Shown here piece by piece: positions 37,800 to 48,606 of a stretch of 64,000 nucleotides of DNA. Source of the DNA: Carboxydothermus islandicus (GTDB lineage: Bacteria > Bacillota > Z-2901 > Carboxydothermales > Carboxydothermaceae); contig NZ_BDJL01000132.1 in assembly GCF_001950325.1 (NCBI RefSeq), positions 168,415-232,414 on the forward strand, in the 5' to 3' direction. Both the position numbers and the translations under genes were made by a program. The notes beneath the pieces are model-generated. The model did no database searches and was not told the origin of the DNA. It saw nothing but the letters and a program-made list of their open reading frames with translations. How positions within the stretch are numbered: the first letter of the stretch is position 1; each line of letters opens with the position of its first letter.

Positions 37800-39107
37800 A
37801 TGAGTAATACCAAACATGCAAAATTATTGGCTTATATTCGTAATTTACCTCCCGGGAGCAAAGTTTCGGTAAGATTGCTGGCTAAAGAATTAAAGGTTAG
37901 TGAAGGTACCGCTTACAGGGCCATTAAAGAAGCTGAAGCTGAAGGACTGGTAAAAACTGTTCCTAAAGTAGGGACTATTCGCATAAATGACCAGGAGAAA
38001 AAAGAATTAAAAGATTTAACCTTGAAAGAAATAATTAAGATAACGGAGTCACGCTTGCTTGTAGGGGAGAATTTACTAAATCATCGATTTGCAAATTTTT
38101 TAATTGGAGCAATGGCGGTTGAAGCCATCGAGAGATTTTTGGTAGAGGGTTGCTTATTTATCGTCGGCAACCGGGAAGATGCCCAGTTAAAAGCTTTACA
38201 AAGCGGTGCCCACTTGCTGATTACCGGGGGTTTTCAGGTAAATACGGAACTATTAGAATTGGCAAGAAAAAATAATTTAGCAATCTTATCATCACCGTAC
38301 GACACTTTTACGGTAACGTCGCTTTTGCACCAGGCCTTGTATGAACGTTTAAAAGAAAAAGAAGTTATTACGGCCCAAGATATTATGGTAAAAAAAGTTT
38401 TCACCCTATTTCCGGAACAAAAGGTGAGCGATTGGCGGCAATTGGTTTTAACTACTGGACATAGTCGCTTTCCTGTAGTGGATGGAGAAAACCGGGTTTG
38501 TGGCATTATAACCGCTACTGATGTAGCAGGGGCTATGGACGAGGAATTGGTTGAAAACTTAATGTCAAAAGATGTCATTTCTGCTGGCCCGGATACTCCC
38601 ATTGGGCATGTGGCGAGAATAATGACATGGGAACGGATTGATTTAGTGCCGGTGGTGGATGAATCTTTTAAGTTATTAGGTATTGTTAGCCGGCAAGATA
38701 TAATTGAAGCCCTGCAGCGCTTGGAAAGGCATCCCCATTATAGCGCAACATTAGAAGATTTAATTCTTAAGAATTTTAATGTAGGGGAAGATGAAAAGGG
38801 TATTTTTCTTCAGGGAAAAATTAATGATTTTTTAATCAACGAGTTGGGAATGTTAAGTTCCACCGTTTTATTATCCCTGGCAATTTTTTATGCTAATTTA
38901 GTGTTACGAAAAAAAGTGAAAGCAGCGGTATTGGTTAATAACTTTACCCTGTCTTTATTAAACCCAATTCCTTACGGGGAAACTTTAATGGTTCGAGGAA
39001 ATTTGTTGTATTTCGAAAAACGGAATGCTAAATTAGAAATCGATTTTTATCTGCAAAACAGTACAAATGCCAAAGCTTTAATTGAGGTCCGTTTAATTGA
39101 AAAATAA
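37800..39107 (+). CDS. YtoI-like regulator: HTH, DRTGG, CBS pair and hotdog domain
   Basis: 435 residues. Domain order: N-terminal GntR-like helix-turn-helix (about 8-60), DRTGG domain (about 80-185), two CBS repeats (about 195-310; DIMVKKVFTLFPEQ and LMSKDVISAGPDT), and a C-terminal thioesterase-like hotdog domain (about 320-430). This order equals Bacillus YtoI, whose function is unknown to me. CBS pairs usually bind adenine nucleotides. It precedes dnaE, as in other Firmicutes. Confidence 0.85.
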   Translation: MSNTKHAKLLAYIRNLPPGSKVSVRLLAKELKVSEGTAYRAIKEAEAEGLVKTVPKVGTIRINDQEKKELKDLTLKEIIKITESRLLVGENLLNHRFANFLIGAMAVEAIERFLVEGCLFIVGNREDAQLKALQSGAHLLITGGFQVNTELLELARKNNLAILSSPYDTFTVTSLLHQALYERLKEKEVITAQDIMVKKVFTLFPEQKVSDWRQLVLTTGHSRFPVVDGENRVCGIITATDVAGAMDEELVENLMSKDVISAGPDTPIGHVARIMTWERIDLVPVVDESFKLLGIVSRQDIIEALQRLERHPHYSATLEDLILKNFNVGEDEKGIFLQGKINDFLINELGMLSSTVLLSLAIFYANLVLRKKVKAAVLVNNFTLSLLNPIPYGETLMVRGNLLYFEKRNAKLEIDFYLQNSTNAKALIEVRLIEK

Positions 39108-39130
39108 GGCACCCGTCGGAGGTGTCTTTT
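39108..39130 (+). terminator. weak terminator or attenuator before dnaE
   Basis: GGCACC (39108-39113) pairs with GGTGTC (39121-39126), with one GU pair and a 7-base loop, then TTTT. It lies 22 bases upstream of the dnaE ATG. Confidence 0.6.
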
Positions 39131-39152
39131 GGTTTATTATAGGAGGAGCAAG

Positions 39153-42100
39153 ATGAGTTTTGTACATTTGCATACCCATAGTTGTTACAGTTTACTGGAT
39201 GGAGCAGGGAAAATTAAAGATTTGGTAGGAAGGGCAGTGGAATTTAAAATGCCTGCCCTGGCGTTGACCGATCACGGAAACTTGTTTGGGGTCATCGAAT
39301 TTTATAAAGAGGCCAAAGCCCTGGGCCTAAAGCCTATTCTTGGCGTTGAGGTCTACGTGGCACCCCGGACTCGTTTTGACAAAACTCCTAAAATCGATGA
39401 CCAATTAACGCACCTGGTTTTACTTGCCAAAGACCGCACCGGTTATCAAAATCTTTTACGCCTTGTTTCGCGTTCGTATACGGAAGGCTATTATTATAAA
39501 CCGCGGGTGGATAAACAGCTTTTAGCGGAAAATAGCCAGGGTTTAATTGCCTTATCTTCGTGCTTGGCCGGAGAGATTCCGGAGTTGATTTTATCCGGGC
39601 AAAGGGAAAAGGCGCGGGAAGTTGCGGGCATCTACCGCGATATTTTTGGAAAGGAAAATTTTTATTTAGAGCTTCAGTACCACGGCATAACCGAACAAAA
39701 AGTGGTGAATCGGGAATTAATTGCTCTTTCCAAACAATTAAATATTCCGCTGGTAGCAACCAATGACGTCCATTATATTTTAAAAGAACATGCTAAAACT
39801 CATGATGTGCTTTTAGCAATCCAAACGGGAAAGTCGATTAACGACCCCGGGAGGATGAAATTTCCCACGGAGGAGTTTTATTTAAAAACCCCCTATGAGA
39901 TGGAGCTTATTTTTGGCGAGCTGCCAGATGCTTTAAAAAACACCTTAAATATAGCCGAACAATGCAATTTAGAGTTCGAGTTTGGGCGATACCTGTTGCC
40001 TGATTTTCCGGTGCCTGAGGGGAAAACTCCTGCAGAATACTTAAAAGAGCTTTGTTTTCAGGGACTTTACAAAAGGTACCAAAACCCGGGGGAAGAAATA
40101 AAAACACGCTTGTTGCATGAGTTAAAGATTATTGAGCAAATGGGATTTTCTGGATATTTTTTGATTGTTTGGGATTTTATCCGTTATGCCAGGGAAAAAG
40201 GAATTATGGTGGGACCGGGAAGGGGTTCTGCCGCGGGGAGCTTGGTGGCCTATACCCTTGAAATCACCGATATTGATCCGCTTAAATATGGCCTCTTGTT
40301 TGAGCGTTTTTTAAATCCGGAAAGAGTTAGTATGCCGGATATTGATGTGGATTTTTGTTTTGAACGGAGGCAGGAGGTAATTGACTACCTGTACCAAAAG
40401 TACGGAGAAGACCGGGTAGCACAAATCATTACCTTTGGAACGATGGCTGCCAAAGCTGCAGTTAGGGATGTAGGAAGAGCCCTGGATTGGCCGTACGGTG
40501 AAGTAGATAAGATAGCCAAACTTATTCCCAACGTCCTGGGGATAACCTTAGAGGAGGCTATTGAAACCACTCCGGAACTTAAAACTTTATATCAAAACAA
40601 CCCCAAAGTCCGGGAGTTATTGGACTTAGCCAGGCAAATTGAAGGTATGCCAAGACATGCCTCGGTTCATGCGGCGGGTTTGGTAATTGCGCCGGAAGAA
40701 ATTGATAAGCATATACCGCTATTTAAAACTTCTGAAGGGGTGGTTACCACCCAGTTTGAAAAAGATACGGTTGAGGAATTAGGTCTTTTAAAAATTGACC
40801 TGCTGGGCTTAAGAACGTTAACGGTGATTGAAAAAGCTTTGGATTTCATTAAAAAGCAAACGGGAAAGGTGATTAATTTAAAGGACATCCCCTTGGATGA
40901 TGAAAAAACTTATCAACTTTTAGGTGAAGGTGACACCGTTGGGGTTTTCCAGTTAGAAAGTCAGGGGATGAGGCAAATCCTTAAAGAGCTTAAACCAACC
41001 AGTATCGAGGATTTAATTGCCTTAGTGGCGTTATACCGGCCAGGACCGCTGGGCAGCGGAATGGTGGAGGATTTTATAAATCGTCGTCACGGAAGGGTAC
41101 CGGTGGAGTATCCTCATCCAGACCTGGAGCCGATCTTAAGAGAAACTTACGGGGTTATAGTTTATCAAGAACAGGTGATGTTAATTGCCAGTGTGCTGGC
41201 CGGGTTTTCCCTCGGGGAGGCGGATTTACTCCGCCGGGCTATGGGTAAGAAGAAGCCTGAAATTATTGCTGCTTTAAAAAACGATTTTATTGAGCGGTCT
41301 GTGGCCCGGGGCTATCCCCGGGAAAAGGCTGAGGAAATTTTCAATCTTATTGAATATTTTGCCGGTTACGGTTTTAATAAGTCCCATAGTGCGGCTTATG
41401 CTTTTGTGGCTTACTATACTGCCTGGTTAAAGGCAAATTTTCCGGTTCCCTTTTTGGCTGCTTTGTTAATCAGTGTCAAAGATAATCTTGATAAAGTAAC
41501 GGTATATGCGGAAGATTGCCAGAGAAGAGGTATAAAGGTTTTACCACCCGATATAAACTTGAGTGAAGTCGACTTTACCATTTCGGGGCAGGAAATTCGC
41601 TTTGGTTTAGCCGCTGTAAAAAATGTTGGTGAGGCTGCGGCGGCAAAAATCATTGAAGAACGCCAAAAAGGCCTTTTTCGTGATTTTAATGATTTCTTAC
41701 ATAGAATAGACAAAAAAACGGTTAATAAACGGGTAATTGAAAGTTTAATTAAAGCTGGGGCTTTTGCAAGTTTTGGCGTTAATCGTAAAACCCTATTAAA
41801 TAATCTGGATGAAGCTTTAGAATTTTACAGTAAGAAATCAAGTGGCGTCCAGTTAACCCTTGGAGATTTTTTACCGGAGGCCGACCGCTTCAGTCTGCGT
41901 TTTGAAGAGGAATTTTCAAAATTGGAGTTGCTGCGGATGGAAAAAGAGAGCCTGGGGCTGTATTTAACCGGTCATCCTCTGGCTGGCCTCAGGAGCTTTA
42001 TCCAAAAGCATTGTAACCTGAAGGAAAACAAAGAAAAAATATACTATCCGGCTATTTTGGCTGAGATAAAAAGGACTGTAACCCGCAAAGGAGAGCCTAT

Positions 42101-42503
42101 GGCTTTTGCCCTGCTGGAAGGATTGAACCAGACCGTTGAAGCTGTAATTTTCCCTGACTGCTGGTTAACCTACCGCGACCTGCTGCAGGAGGAAAATATC
42201 TTATGGTTTTACGGTACCGTTGAAGAAGATGAGGAAGTTTTAAAGATGATTGTCGAAAGAGTTCACGAGGTAGATATGAATAATGCCTTAGAAGTTTATT
42301 TAAAAGTTTCTCCCGGAAATATTCCCATGGTTCAGGGGATTTTACGAAAGTACCCGGGACCAGCACCGGTTTACCTTTATCCGGGAGGGAAGAAACTTAT
42401 AAAGCTTTCTCAGGAACACTGGATTGATTTAAAAAGTCTTGTCCTCTGGGAGATTAAAAAGCTTTTGGGGGATGAAAACGTTAAGATAAAAACCGTTTCT
42501 TGA
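39153..42503 (+). CDS. dnaE: DNA polymerase III alpha subunit (DnaE)
   Basis: Replicative polymerase of the C family, 1116 residues. N-terminal PHP domain (FVHLHTHSCYSLLDG), palm with catalytic acids in MPDIDVDFCFERR, GPGRGSAAGSLVAY, HhH and C-terminal OB fold (about 990-1070). It lacks the exonuclease insertion of PolC. Firmicutes usually carry both DnaE and PolC; PolC is not seen here. AGGAGGAG precedes ATG 39153; the frame before it is not coding. Confidence 0.96.
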   Translation: MSFVHLHTHSCYSLLDGAGKIKDLVGRAVEFKMPALALTDHGNLFGVIEFYKEAKALGLKPILGVEVYVAPRTRFDKTPKIDDQLTHLVLLAKDRTGYQNLLRLVSRSYTEGYYYKPRVDKQLLAENSQGLIALSSCLAGEIPELILSGQREKAREVAGIYRDIFGKENFYLELQYHGITEQKVVNRELIALSKQLNIPLVATNDVHYILKEHAKTHDVLLAIQTGKSINDPGRMKFPTEEFYLKTPYEMELIFGELPDALKNTLNIAEQCNLEFEFGRYLLPDFPVPEGKTPAEYLKELCFQGLYKRYQNPGEEIKTRLLHELKIIEQMGFSGYFLIVWDFIRYAREKGIMVGPGRGSAAGSLVAYTLEITDIDPLKYGLLFERFLNPERVSMPDIDVDFCFERRQEVIDYLYQKYGEDRVAQIITFGTMAAKAAVRDVGRALDWPYGEVDKIAKLIPNVLGITLEEAIETTPELKTLYQNNPKVRELLDLARQIEGMPRHASVHAAGLVIAPEEIDKHIPLFKTSEGVVTTQFEKDTVEELGLLKIDLLGLRTLTVIEKALDFIKKQTGKVINLKDIPLDDEKTYQLLGEGDTVGVFQLESQGMRQILKELKPTSIEDLIALVALYRPGPLGSGMVEDFINRRHGRVPVEYPHPDLEPILRETYGVIVYQEQVMLIASVLAGFSLGEADLLRRAMGKKKPEIIAALKNDFIERSVARGYPREKAEEIFNLIEYFAGYGFNKSHSAAYAFVAYYTAWLKANFPVPFLAALLISVKDNLDKVTVYAEDCQRRGIKVLPPDINLSEVDFTISGQEIRFGLAAVKNVGEAAAAKIIEERQKGLFRDFNDFLHRIDKKTVNKRVIESLIKAGAFASFGVNRKTLLNNLDEALEFYSKKSSGVQLTLGDFLPEADRFSLRFEEEFSKLELLRMEKESLGLYLTGHPLAGLRSFIQKHCNLKENKEKIYYPAILAEIKRTVTRKGEPMAFALLEGLNQTVEAVIFPDCWLTYRDLLQEENILWFYGTVEEDEEVLKMIVERVHEVDMNNALEVYLKVSPGNIPMVQGILRKYPGPAPVYLYPGGKKLIKLSQEHWIDLKSLVLWEIKKLLGDENVKIKTVS

Positions 42504-42528
42504 CAGTACTTTGCCCCTATTGTAAGCT
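42500..42528 (+). promoter_or_regulatory. candidate sigma-A promoter after dnaE
   Basis: TTGACA (42500-42505), 17 bases, TAAGCT (42523-42528), 18 bases before the next ATG; the -35 overlaps the dnaE stop. Confidence 0.5.
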
Positions 42529-42545
42529 AAAAGCGGAGTGGTAGT

Positions 42546-43223
42546 ATGAGCCTCATCATTTTAGTTTTAACCTTTTATTTATTGATTTTGATTATGGAAA
42601 TTGCCGCAATAATTTTAAAATCAACGGGAATGGAAATTGGTAAAGCTCGTTTTCAGGCTTTATCGGCCTTAACTTCCGTTGGCTTTACCACCCGGGAAGC
42701 GGAATTAATTACTCAGCATCCCGTACGACGCAAGGTGATTTCCGTTTTAATGGTGATAAGCTACCTTGGGATGGCTACGGTGGTTGGTTCGGTGTTTGGT
42801 TCCTGGACGAAAAAGATTACAACTCATCAGGTATTAATTGCCGGGTCAATTTTTGTGGGAGGATTTTTACTATTTTCTAACCGCTATTTATTAAGTATTT
42901 TTGAGAGAAGTTTAGAAAAGCAAATAAAAAAATCTTTCCTTCATCACCACACTTTTTGGGAGGTTTTAAAGCTTTCGGATGATTATGGGGTGGCGGAAAT
43001 AATTCTCCATCCGGACGCACCATTGGTTGGACAAAGCATAGCCGGGAGTAAAATAAGGGACAAAGGAATATTTATAATGGCCATTGAGAGGGGTAATAGT
43101 TTTATTCATTCTCCCCGGGGAAATGAAGTATTGGAAGCTGGGGATAGATTAATTGTTTACGGCAAAACCGAAAGTATAAAAAATTGCTTACTGCAACAAT
43201 CAATTTTTCAAGAAGGAGAGTGA
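42546..43223 (+). CDS. membrane protein with C-terminal RCK (TrkA-C) domain
   Basis: 225 residues with three or four hydrophobic segments in the first 120 residues, then a TrkA-C domain (about 145-218: GVAEIILHPDAPLVGQSI, GDRLIVYG). TrkA-C domains gate ion transporters by binding small ligands such as cyclic dinucleotides. I recognise no pore motif, so transport itself is not shown. The segment FQALSALTSVGFTTREAELI recalls the Trk/Ktr K-transporter pore loop, but only one copy is seen. Its TGA directly touches the mtrB start region. Confidence 0.75.
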   Translation: MSLIILVLTFYLLILIMEIAAIILKSTGMEIGKARFQALSALTSVGFTTREAELITQHPVRRKVISVLMVISYLGMATVVGSVFGSWTKKITTHQVLIAGSIFVGGFLLFSNRYLLSIFERSLEKQIKKSFLHHHTFWEVLKLSDDYGVAEIILHPDAPLVGQSIAGSKIRDKGIFIMAIERGNSFIHSPRGNEVLEAGDRLIVYGKTESIKNCLLQQSIFQEGE

Positions 43224-43226
43224 TTG

Positions 43227-43469
43227 GTGGTGTGTGATAATTTTACGTTAAACTCGGCAATAAATGCCGAATATATTGTGGTGAAAGCTTTAGAAAATGG
43301 GGTAACGATTATGGGCTTGACCCGCGGAAAAGATACCAAATTTCACCATACAGAAAAATTAGATAAGGGCGAAGTTATGGTGGCCCAGTTTACCGAGCAT
43401 ACTTCAGCTATTAAAATTAGAGGAAGAGCAGAAATTTATACCAAGCACGGTGTGATAAAAAACGAGTAG
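43227..43469 (+). CDS. mtrB: trp RNA-binding attenuation protein TRAP (MtrB)
   Basis: Ring-forming RNA-binding protein that senses tryptophan and represses trp genes in Bacillus. About 80 residues, closely matching B. subtilis Mtr[23 protein letters not shown] and [14 protein letters not shown] segments. The RNA-binding residues equal to Lys37, Lys56 and Arg58 are kept, as are the Thr-rich tryptophan pocket residues. The start may be TTG 43224, GTG 43227 or GTG 43230; spacing from AAGGAG (43213-43218) favours 43227. No trp genes, mtrA or folE lie nearby. Confidence 0.92.
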   Translation: MVCDNFTLNSAINAEYIVVKALENGVTIMGLTRGKDTKFHHTEKLDKGEVMVAQFTEHTSAIKIRGRAEIYTKHGVIKNE

Positions 43470-43488
43470 CTAGCCGGAGGGAATTGTT

Positions 43489-43674
43489 ATGTGGACTGTG
43501 GTTTATATTGCGCCTAATAAAAAAGAAGCTTTAAGGGTTCAGGAAGCTTTAGTAAAAGAAGGATTTTTGGTGAAGATTAAACCAATAGGTATCGAAGGAG
43601 ATAATTCTACATACGAAGTTATGGTACCGGAAGCAGAAGTGGAAGAAGCGATGGAAATTTTAAATGAAATGTAA
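43489..43674 (+). CDS. small conserved protein next to accD (DUF2007-like)
   Basis: 61 residues, predicted beta-alpha-beta: WTVVYIAPNKKEALRVQEALVKEG then a strand KIKPIG and EVEEAMEILNEM. It resembles small DUF2007 or ferredoxin-like signalling proteins; similar short ORFs lie upstream of accD in related clostridia, from memory. GGAGGG precedes ATG 43489, and 12 bases separate it from accD. Function unknown; a role in tuning acetyl-CoA carboxylase is only a guess from position. Confidence 0.7.
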   Translation: MWTVVYIAPNKKEALRVQEALVKEGFLVKIKPIGIEGDNSTYEVMVPEAEVEEAMEILNEM

Positions 43675-43686
43675 AGGAGTTTTGCC

Positions 43687-44529
43687 ATGTTTGACTTTTT
43701 TCGCAAATCGAAGTATGTAACTGTAAAGCCGGAAACTAAAAGTAAAGAGATTCCCGATGGGTTGTGGCAGAAATGTCCCCGGTGTGGGGAAATTATTTTT
43801 AACAAGGAATTGGAGAAAAATTTTAAAGTTTGTTCAAAATGCGGGTATCATTTTAAAATTAGCGCCTGGGAAAGAATTAAACTCTTATGCGATGAAAGTA
43901 GTTTTGTAGAATTTGGCGGGGAAATTAGTGGGGGCAATCCTTTAAATTTTCCGGGATATGAAGAAAAATTAGCGGAAGCCCGGGAAAAAACCGGCTTAAA
44001 AGAAGCGGTAGTTACCGGATTGGGTAAAATTAATGGTAGAGAAGTAGTTTTAGCAGTTATGGACCCGAATTTTATTATGGCCAGTATGGGCACGGCGGTA
44101 GGGGAAAAAATATGCTTAGCAATGGAAAAAGCTCTGGAGAAAAAGCTGCCGCTTGTAGTCTTTACTGCATCCGGAGGAGCCCGGATGCAGGAGGGAATTT
44201 TTTCTTTAATGCAGATGGCTAAAACGGTTCAACTGGTAAATCGTTTAAGTGCAGAAAAAATTTTTTATTTGGTGGTTATGACCGATCCTACTACAGGTGG
44301 TGTTTCGGCAAGTTTTGCCGCCTTGGGGGATATAATATTGGCTGAACCGGGAGCTTTAATAGGATTTGCCGGACCACGGGTTATTGAGCAAACGATCCGG
44401 CAAAAACTACCCGAAGGTTTTCAGCGGGCGGAATTTTTGGAACAGCACGGTTTTATTGATGCTGTGGTTTCTCGAGAGCAGCAAAAAGAAGTTATTACAA
44501 AACTCTTGGCTTGGCACAGCCAAAAGTAA
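43687..44529 (+). CDS. accD: acetyl-CoA carboxylase carboxyltransferase, beta subunit
   Basis: First committed step of fatty acid synthesis, with AccA, biotin carboxylase and BCCP. 280 residues: N-terminal four-Cys zinc finger (CPRCGEIIF...CSKCGYH, about 30-55), which binds its mRNA or DNA in E. coli, then the crotonase-fold carboxyltransferase with ASGGARMQEG and GPRVIEQTI. AAAGGAG precedes ATG 43687. accB and accC are not in the window. Confidence 0.95.
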   Translation: MFDFFRKSKYVTVKPETKSKEIPDGLWQKCPRCGEIIFNKELEKNFKVCSKCGYHFKISAWERIKLLCDESSFVEFGGEISGGNPLNFPGYEEKLAEAREKTGLKEAVVTGLGKINGREVVLAVMDPNFIMASMGTAVGEKICLAMEKALEKKLPLVVFTASGGARMQEGIFSLMQMAKTVQLVNRLSAEKIFYLVVMTDPTTGGVSASFAALGDIILAEPGALIGFAGPRVIEQTIRQKLPEGFQRAEFLEQHGFIDAVVSREQQKEVITKLLAWHSQK

Positions 44530-44543
44530 ATTGGGGGCAGCGT

Positions 44544-46480
<1,937 letters not shown>

Positions 46481-46499
46481 TACCGGGGTGAGAATTACG

Positions 46500-48251
46500 A
46501 TGAAACGCACAAAGATTGTTTGCACCATTGGGCCGGCTTCAAACGACATAAATATCTTAAAAGAAATGATTATTTCCGGAATGAATGTGGCCAGAATTAA
46601 TTTTGCCCATGGTAGCCACGAGGAGCACCGGGAGAGAATTGAAAAGGTTAGACGGGCGTCTTTAGAAGTAGGAATTCCGGTGGCAATTTTAATTGATACA
46701 AAAGGTCCGGAAATTCGCATTGGTAAAGTTGAAAACGGAAAAATTGTCTTAAAAGAAGGGGACTTAGTTGTATTTGATCCGGATATATCCGAGGGTCAGG
46801 GTTTGAGAATACCGGTGAATTATCCTGGTTTAGCCCGGGATGTTCATGTCGGAGGAACTATTCTTTTAGATGATGGGTTAATAGAATTGAAAATCGAAGA
46901 TATTCAGGATAATAAAGTTATTGCCCGGGTTATAACCGGTGGTGAGTTATCCAATAACAAAGGGGTAAATTTACCGGGGGTGAAAGTTAATCTTCCGGCT
47001 TTAACCGAAAAGGACCGGAAGGATATTGATTTTGGTATTGAAATTGGAGCTGACTTTATTGCCCACTCTTTTGTCCGAAAAGCAGCGGATGTATTAGCTT
47101 TACGGCGCTACCTGGAAGAAAAAGGGGCGGATATGGAGATAATTGCCAAAATCGAAAACCAAGAAGGAGTCGAAAACATCGATGAAATCATCAAAGTTGC
47201 CGATGGGATAATGGTTGCCCGGGGGGATCTGGGAGTAGAAATTCCTACGGAAGATGTGCCGTTGGTGCAAAAGGAAATAATTGAAAAGTGTAATAAAAAT
47301 GGAAAACCGGTAATCACCGCCACCCAGATGTTAGATTCAATGATTAGAAATAAACGTCCAACCCGGGCCGAAGCTACCGATGTGGCTAATGCTATTTTTG
47401 ACGGCACCGATGCGGTGATGCTGTCGGGAGAAACGGCCGCCGGGAAATACCCGGTGGAAGCGGTTAAAACGATGGCGCGGATAGCGGTAAGAGCGGAAGA
47501 AAAACTACTTACTTTACGGAAGCTAAATAAACCCACTACAAAATCTTTTAAAACTGTAACGGATGCCATAAGCCATGCCAGCGTTACTACCGCTGAAGAA
47601 TTGGATGCGGGAGCGATTATCACGCCTACTTCTTCGGGATATACGGCGCGGATGGTTTCCAGGTACCGCCCGGCGATTCCTATTATCGCTGCCACGCCGG
47701 ATATAAAGGTGCTTAGAAAGTTGACCCTGGTTTGGGGTGTCTTTCCCCTTCTGGTAAAAACCTCCGATTCTACCGATGAAATGTTAAGTAAAGCAATAGA
47801 AGCCTCTTTGGAAAGCGGACTTTTAAAACCTGGCGATCTGGTAGTGCTTACCGCCGGAGTACCGGTGGGCGTAAAAGGAACTACCAACCTTTTAAAAGTC
47901 CATGTAGCGGGAAATGTTTTGGCCAAAGGTGTGGGCATTGGAACAAGGCCTATTACCGGGACTGCTCGGGTCTGTCGAACCGCCAAAGAAGCAATCGAGC
48001 GGATTCAGCCGGGGGATATATTGGTAACCGAAGCAACCGACAGAGATTTTATTTCGGCTATTGAAAAGGCAGCGGGACTGGTAGTTGAAGCGGGAGGACT
48101 TACGTCACATGCGGCTATTGCGGGGTTAGAATTTGGAATACCTGTAATAGTTGGGGTTGATGGTGCCACTTCGATTATTAAAGATGGGGAAAAGTTAACC
48201 CTGGATCCTCAGAGAGGTTTGGTTTACCACGGTTCGGCTAAAGTTTTATAA
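46500..48251 (+). CDS. pyk: pyruvate kinase with C-terminal PEP-utiliser domain
   Basis: 583 residues. The kinase core (about 1-470) has TKIVCTIGPAS, IDTKGPEIRIG, VARGDLGVEIP and MLSGETAAGKYP. An extra C-terminal domain (about 485-583) matches the phosphohistidine domain of PEP-utilising enzymes (VVEAGGLTSHAAIAGLEFGIP), as in Bacillus and Geobacillus pyruvate kinases. Its Thr-Ser-His is a relic of the catalytic site. ATG 46500 after CCGGGGTGAG; the frame runs back to 46413 only inside pfkA. Confidence 0.96.
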   Translation: MKRTKIVCTIGPASNDINILKEMIISGMNVARINFAHGSHEEHRERIEKVRRASLEVGIPVAILIDTKGPEIRIGKVENGKIVLKEGDLVVFDPDISEGQGLRIPVNYPGLARDVHVGGTILLDDGLIELKIEDIQDNKVIARVITGGELSNNKGVNLPGVKVNLPALTEKDRKDIDFGIEIGADFIAHSFVRKAADVLALRRYLEEKGADMEIIAKIENQEGVENIDEIIKVADGIMVARGDLGVEIPTEDVPLVQKEIIEKCNKNGKPVITATQMLDSMIRNKRPTRAEATDVANAIFDGTDAVMLSGETAAGKYPVEAVKTMARIAVRAEEKLLTLRKLNKPTTKSFKTVTDAISHASVTTAEELDAGAIITPTSSGYTARMVSRYRPAIPIIAATPDIKVLRKLTLVWGVFPLLVKTSDSTDEMLSKAIEASLESGLLKPGDLVVLTAGVPVGVKGTTNLLKVHVAGNVLAKGVGIGTRPITGTARVCRTAKEAIERIQPGDILVTEATDRDFISAIEKAAGLVVEAGGLTSHAAIAGLEFGIPVIVGVDGATSIIKDGEKLTLDPQRGLVYHGSAKVL

Positions 48252-48276
48252 AAAGTATTTATAGGGGGAGTGGGTA

Positions 48277-48540
48277 ATGCCGGTATTGCGTAATTATACC
48301 GAAGAAGTGGTGGATGAAATACTTCAGGAAATTTTGCCCGGTCAAGACGTTTGTAAGTGTGAGCGCTGCCTTTTAGATATCAAGGCCATAGCTTTAAACC
48401 AACTGCCACCCAAATACGTTGTTACCGAAAAAGGTGAAGTTATTACCCGTTTAAATTTTACCAAAATTGCGGACCGCACTGAGGTTCTTACGGCAGTTTT
48501 AAGGGCAATAGATAAAGTCAAAAAAAACCCGTCCCATTAA
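48277..48540 (+). CDS. comFB: ComFB-like late competence/development protein
   Basis: 87 residues. LRNYTEEVVDEILQEIL at the start, CKCERCLLDIKAIALNQLPPKYVV with three cysteines and TKIADRTEVLTAVLRAIDKVKKNP at the end follow the ComFB family. Family knowledge: ComFB lies in comF operons of Bacillus with unclear function; cyanobacterial members bind cyclic di-nucleotides. Here it stands alone between pyk and a terminator. GGGGGAG precedes ATG 48277. Confidence 0.85.
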   Translation: MPVLRNYTEEVVDEILQEILPGQDVCKCERCLLDIKAIALNQLPPKYVVTEKGEVITRLNFTKIADRTEVLTAVLRAIDKVKKNPSH

Positions 48541-48553
48541 GGCGGGTTTTGTT
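48524..48553 (+). terminator. terminator after comFB
   Basis: AAAACCCGTC (48524-48533) pairs with GGCGGGTTTT (48541-48550), one GU, 7-base loop, then T-rich DNA. Confidence 0.88.
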
Positions 48554-48606
48554 CTTTTTAGCCCTTCCCGGTCGTAAAATTATGATGAAAAGAGGGGAGG
48601 GTAGGT

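Noticed and set aside
42546..43223. A K+ channel or KtrB/TrkH transporter
   Set aside because: Only one pore-like segment (TSVGFTT) and three or four helices are present, too few for a working Trk/Ktr protein, so I call it only an RCK-domain membrane protein.
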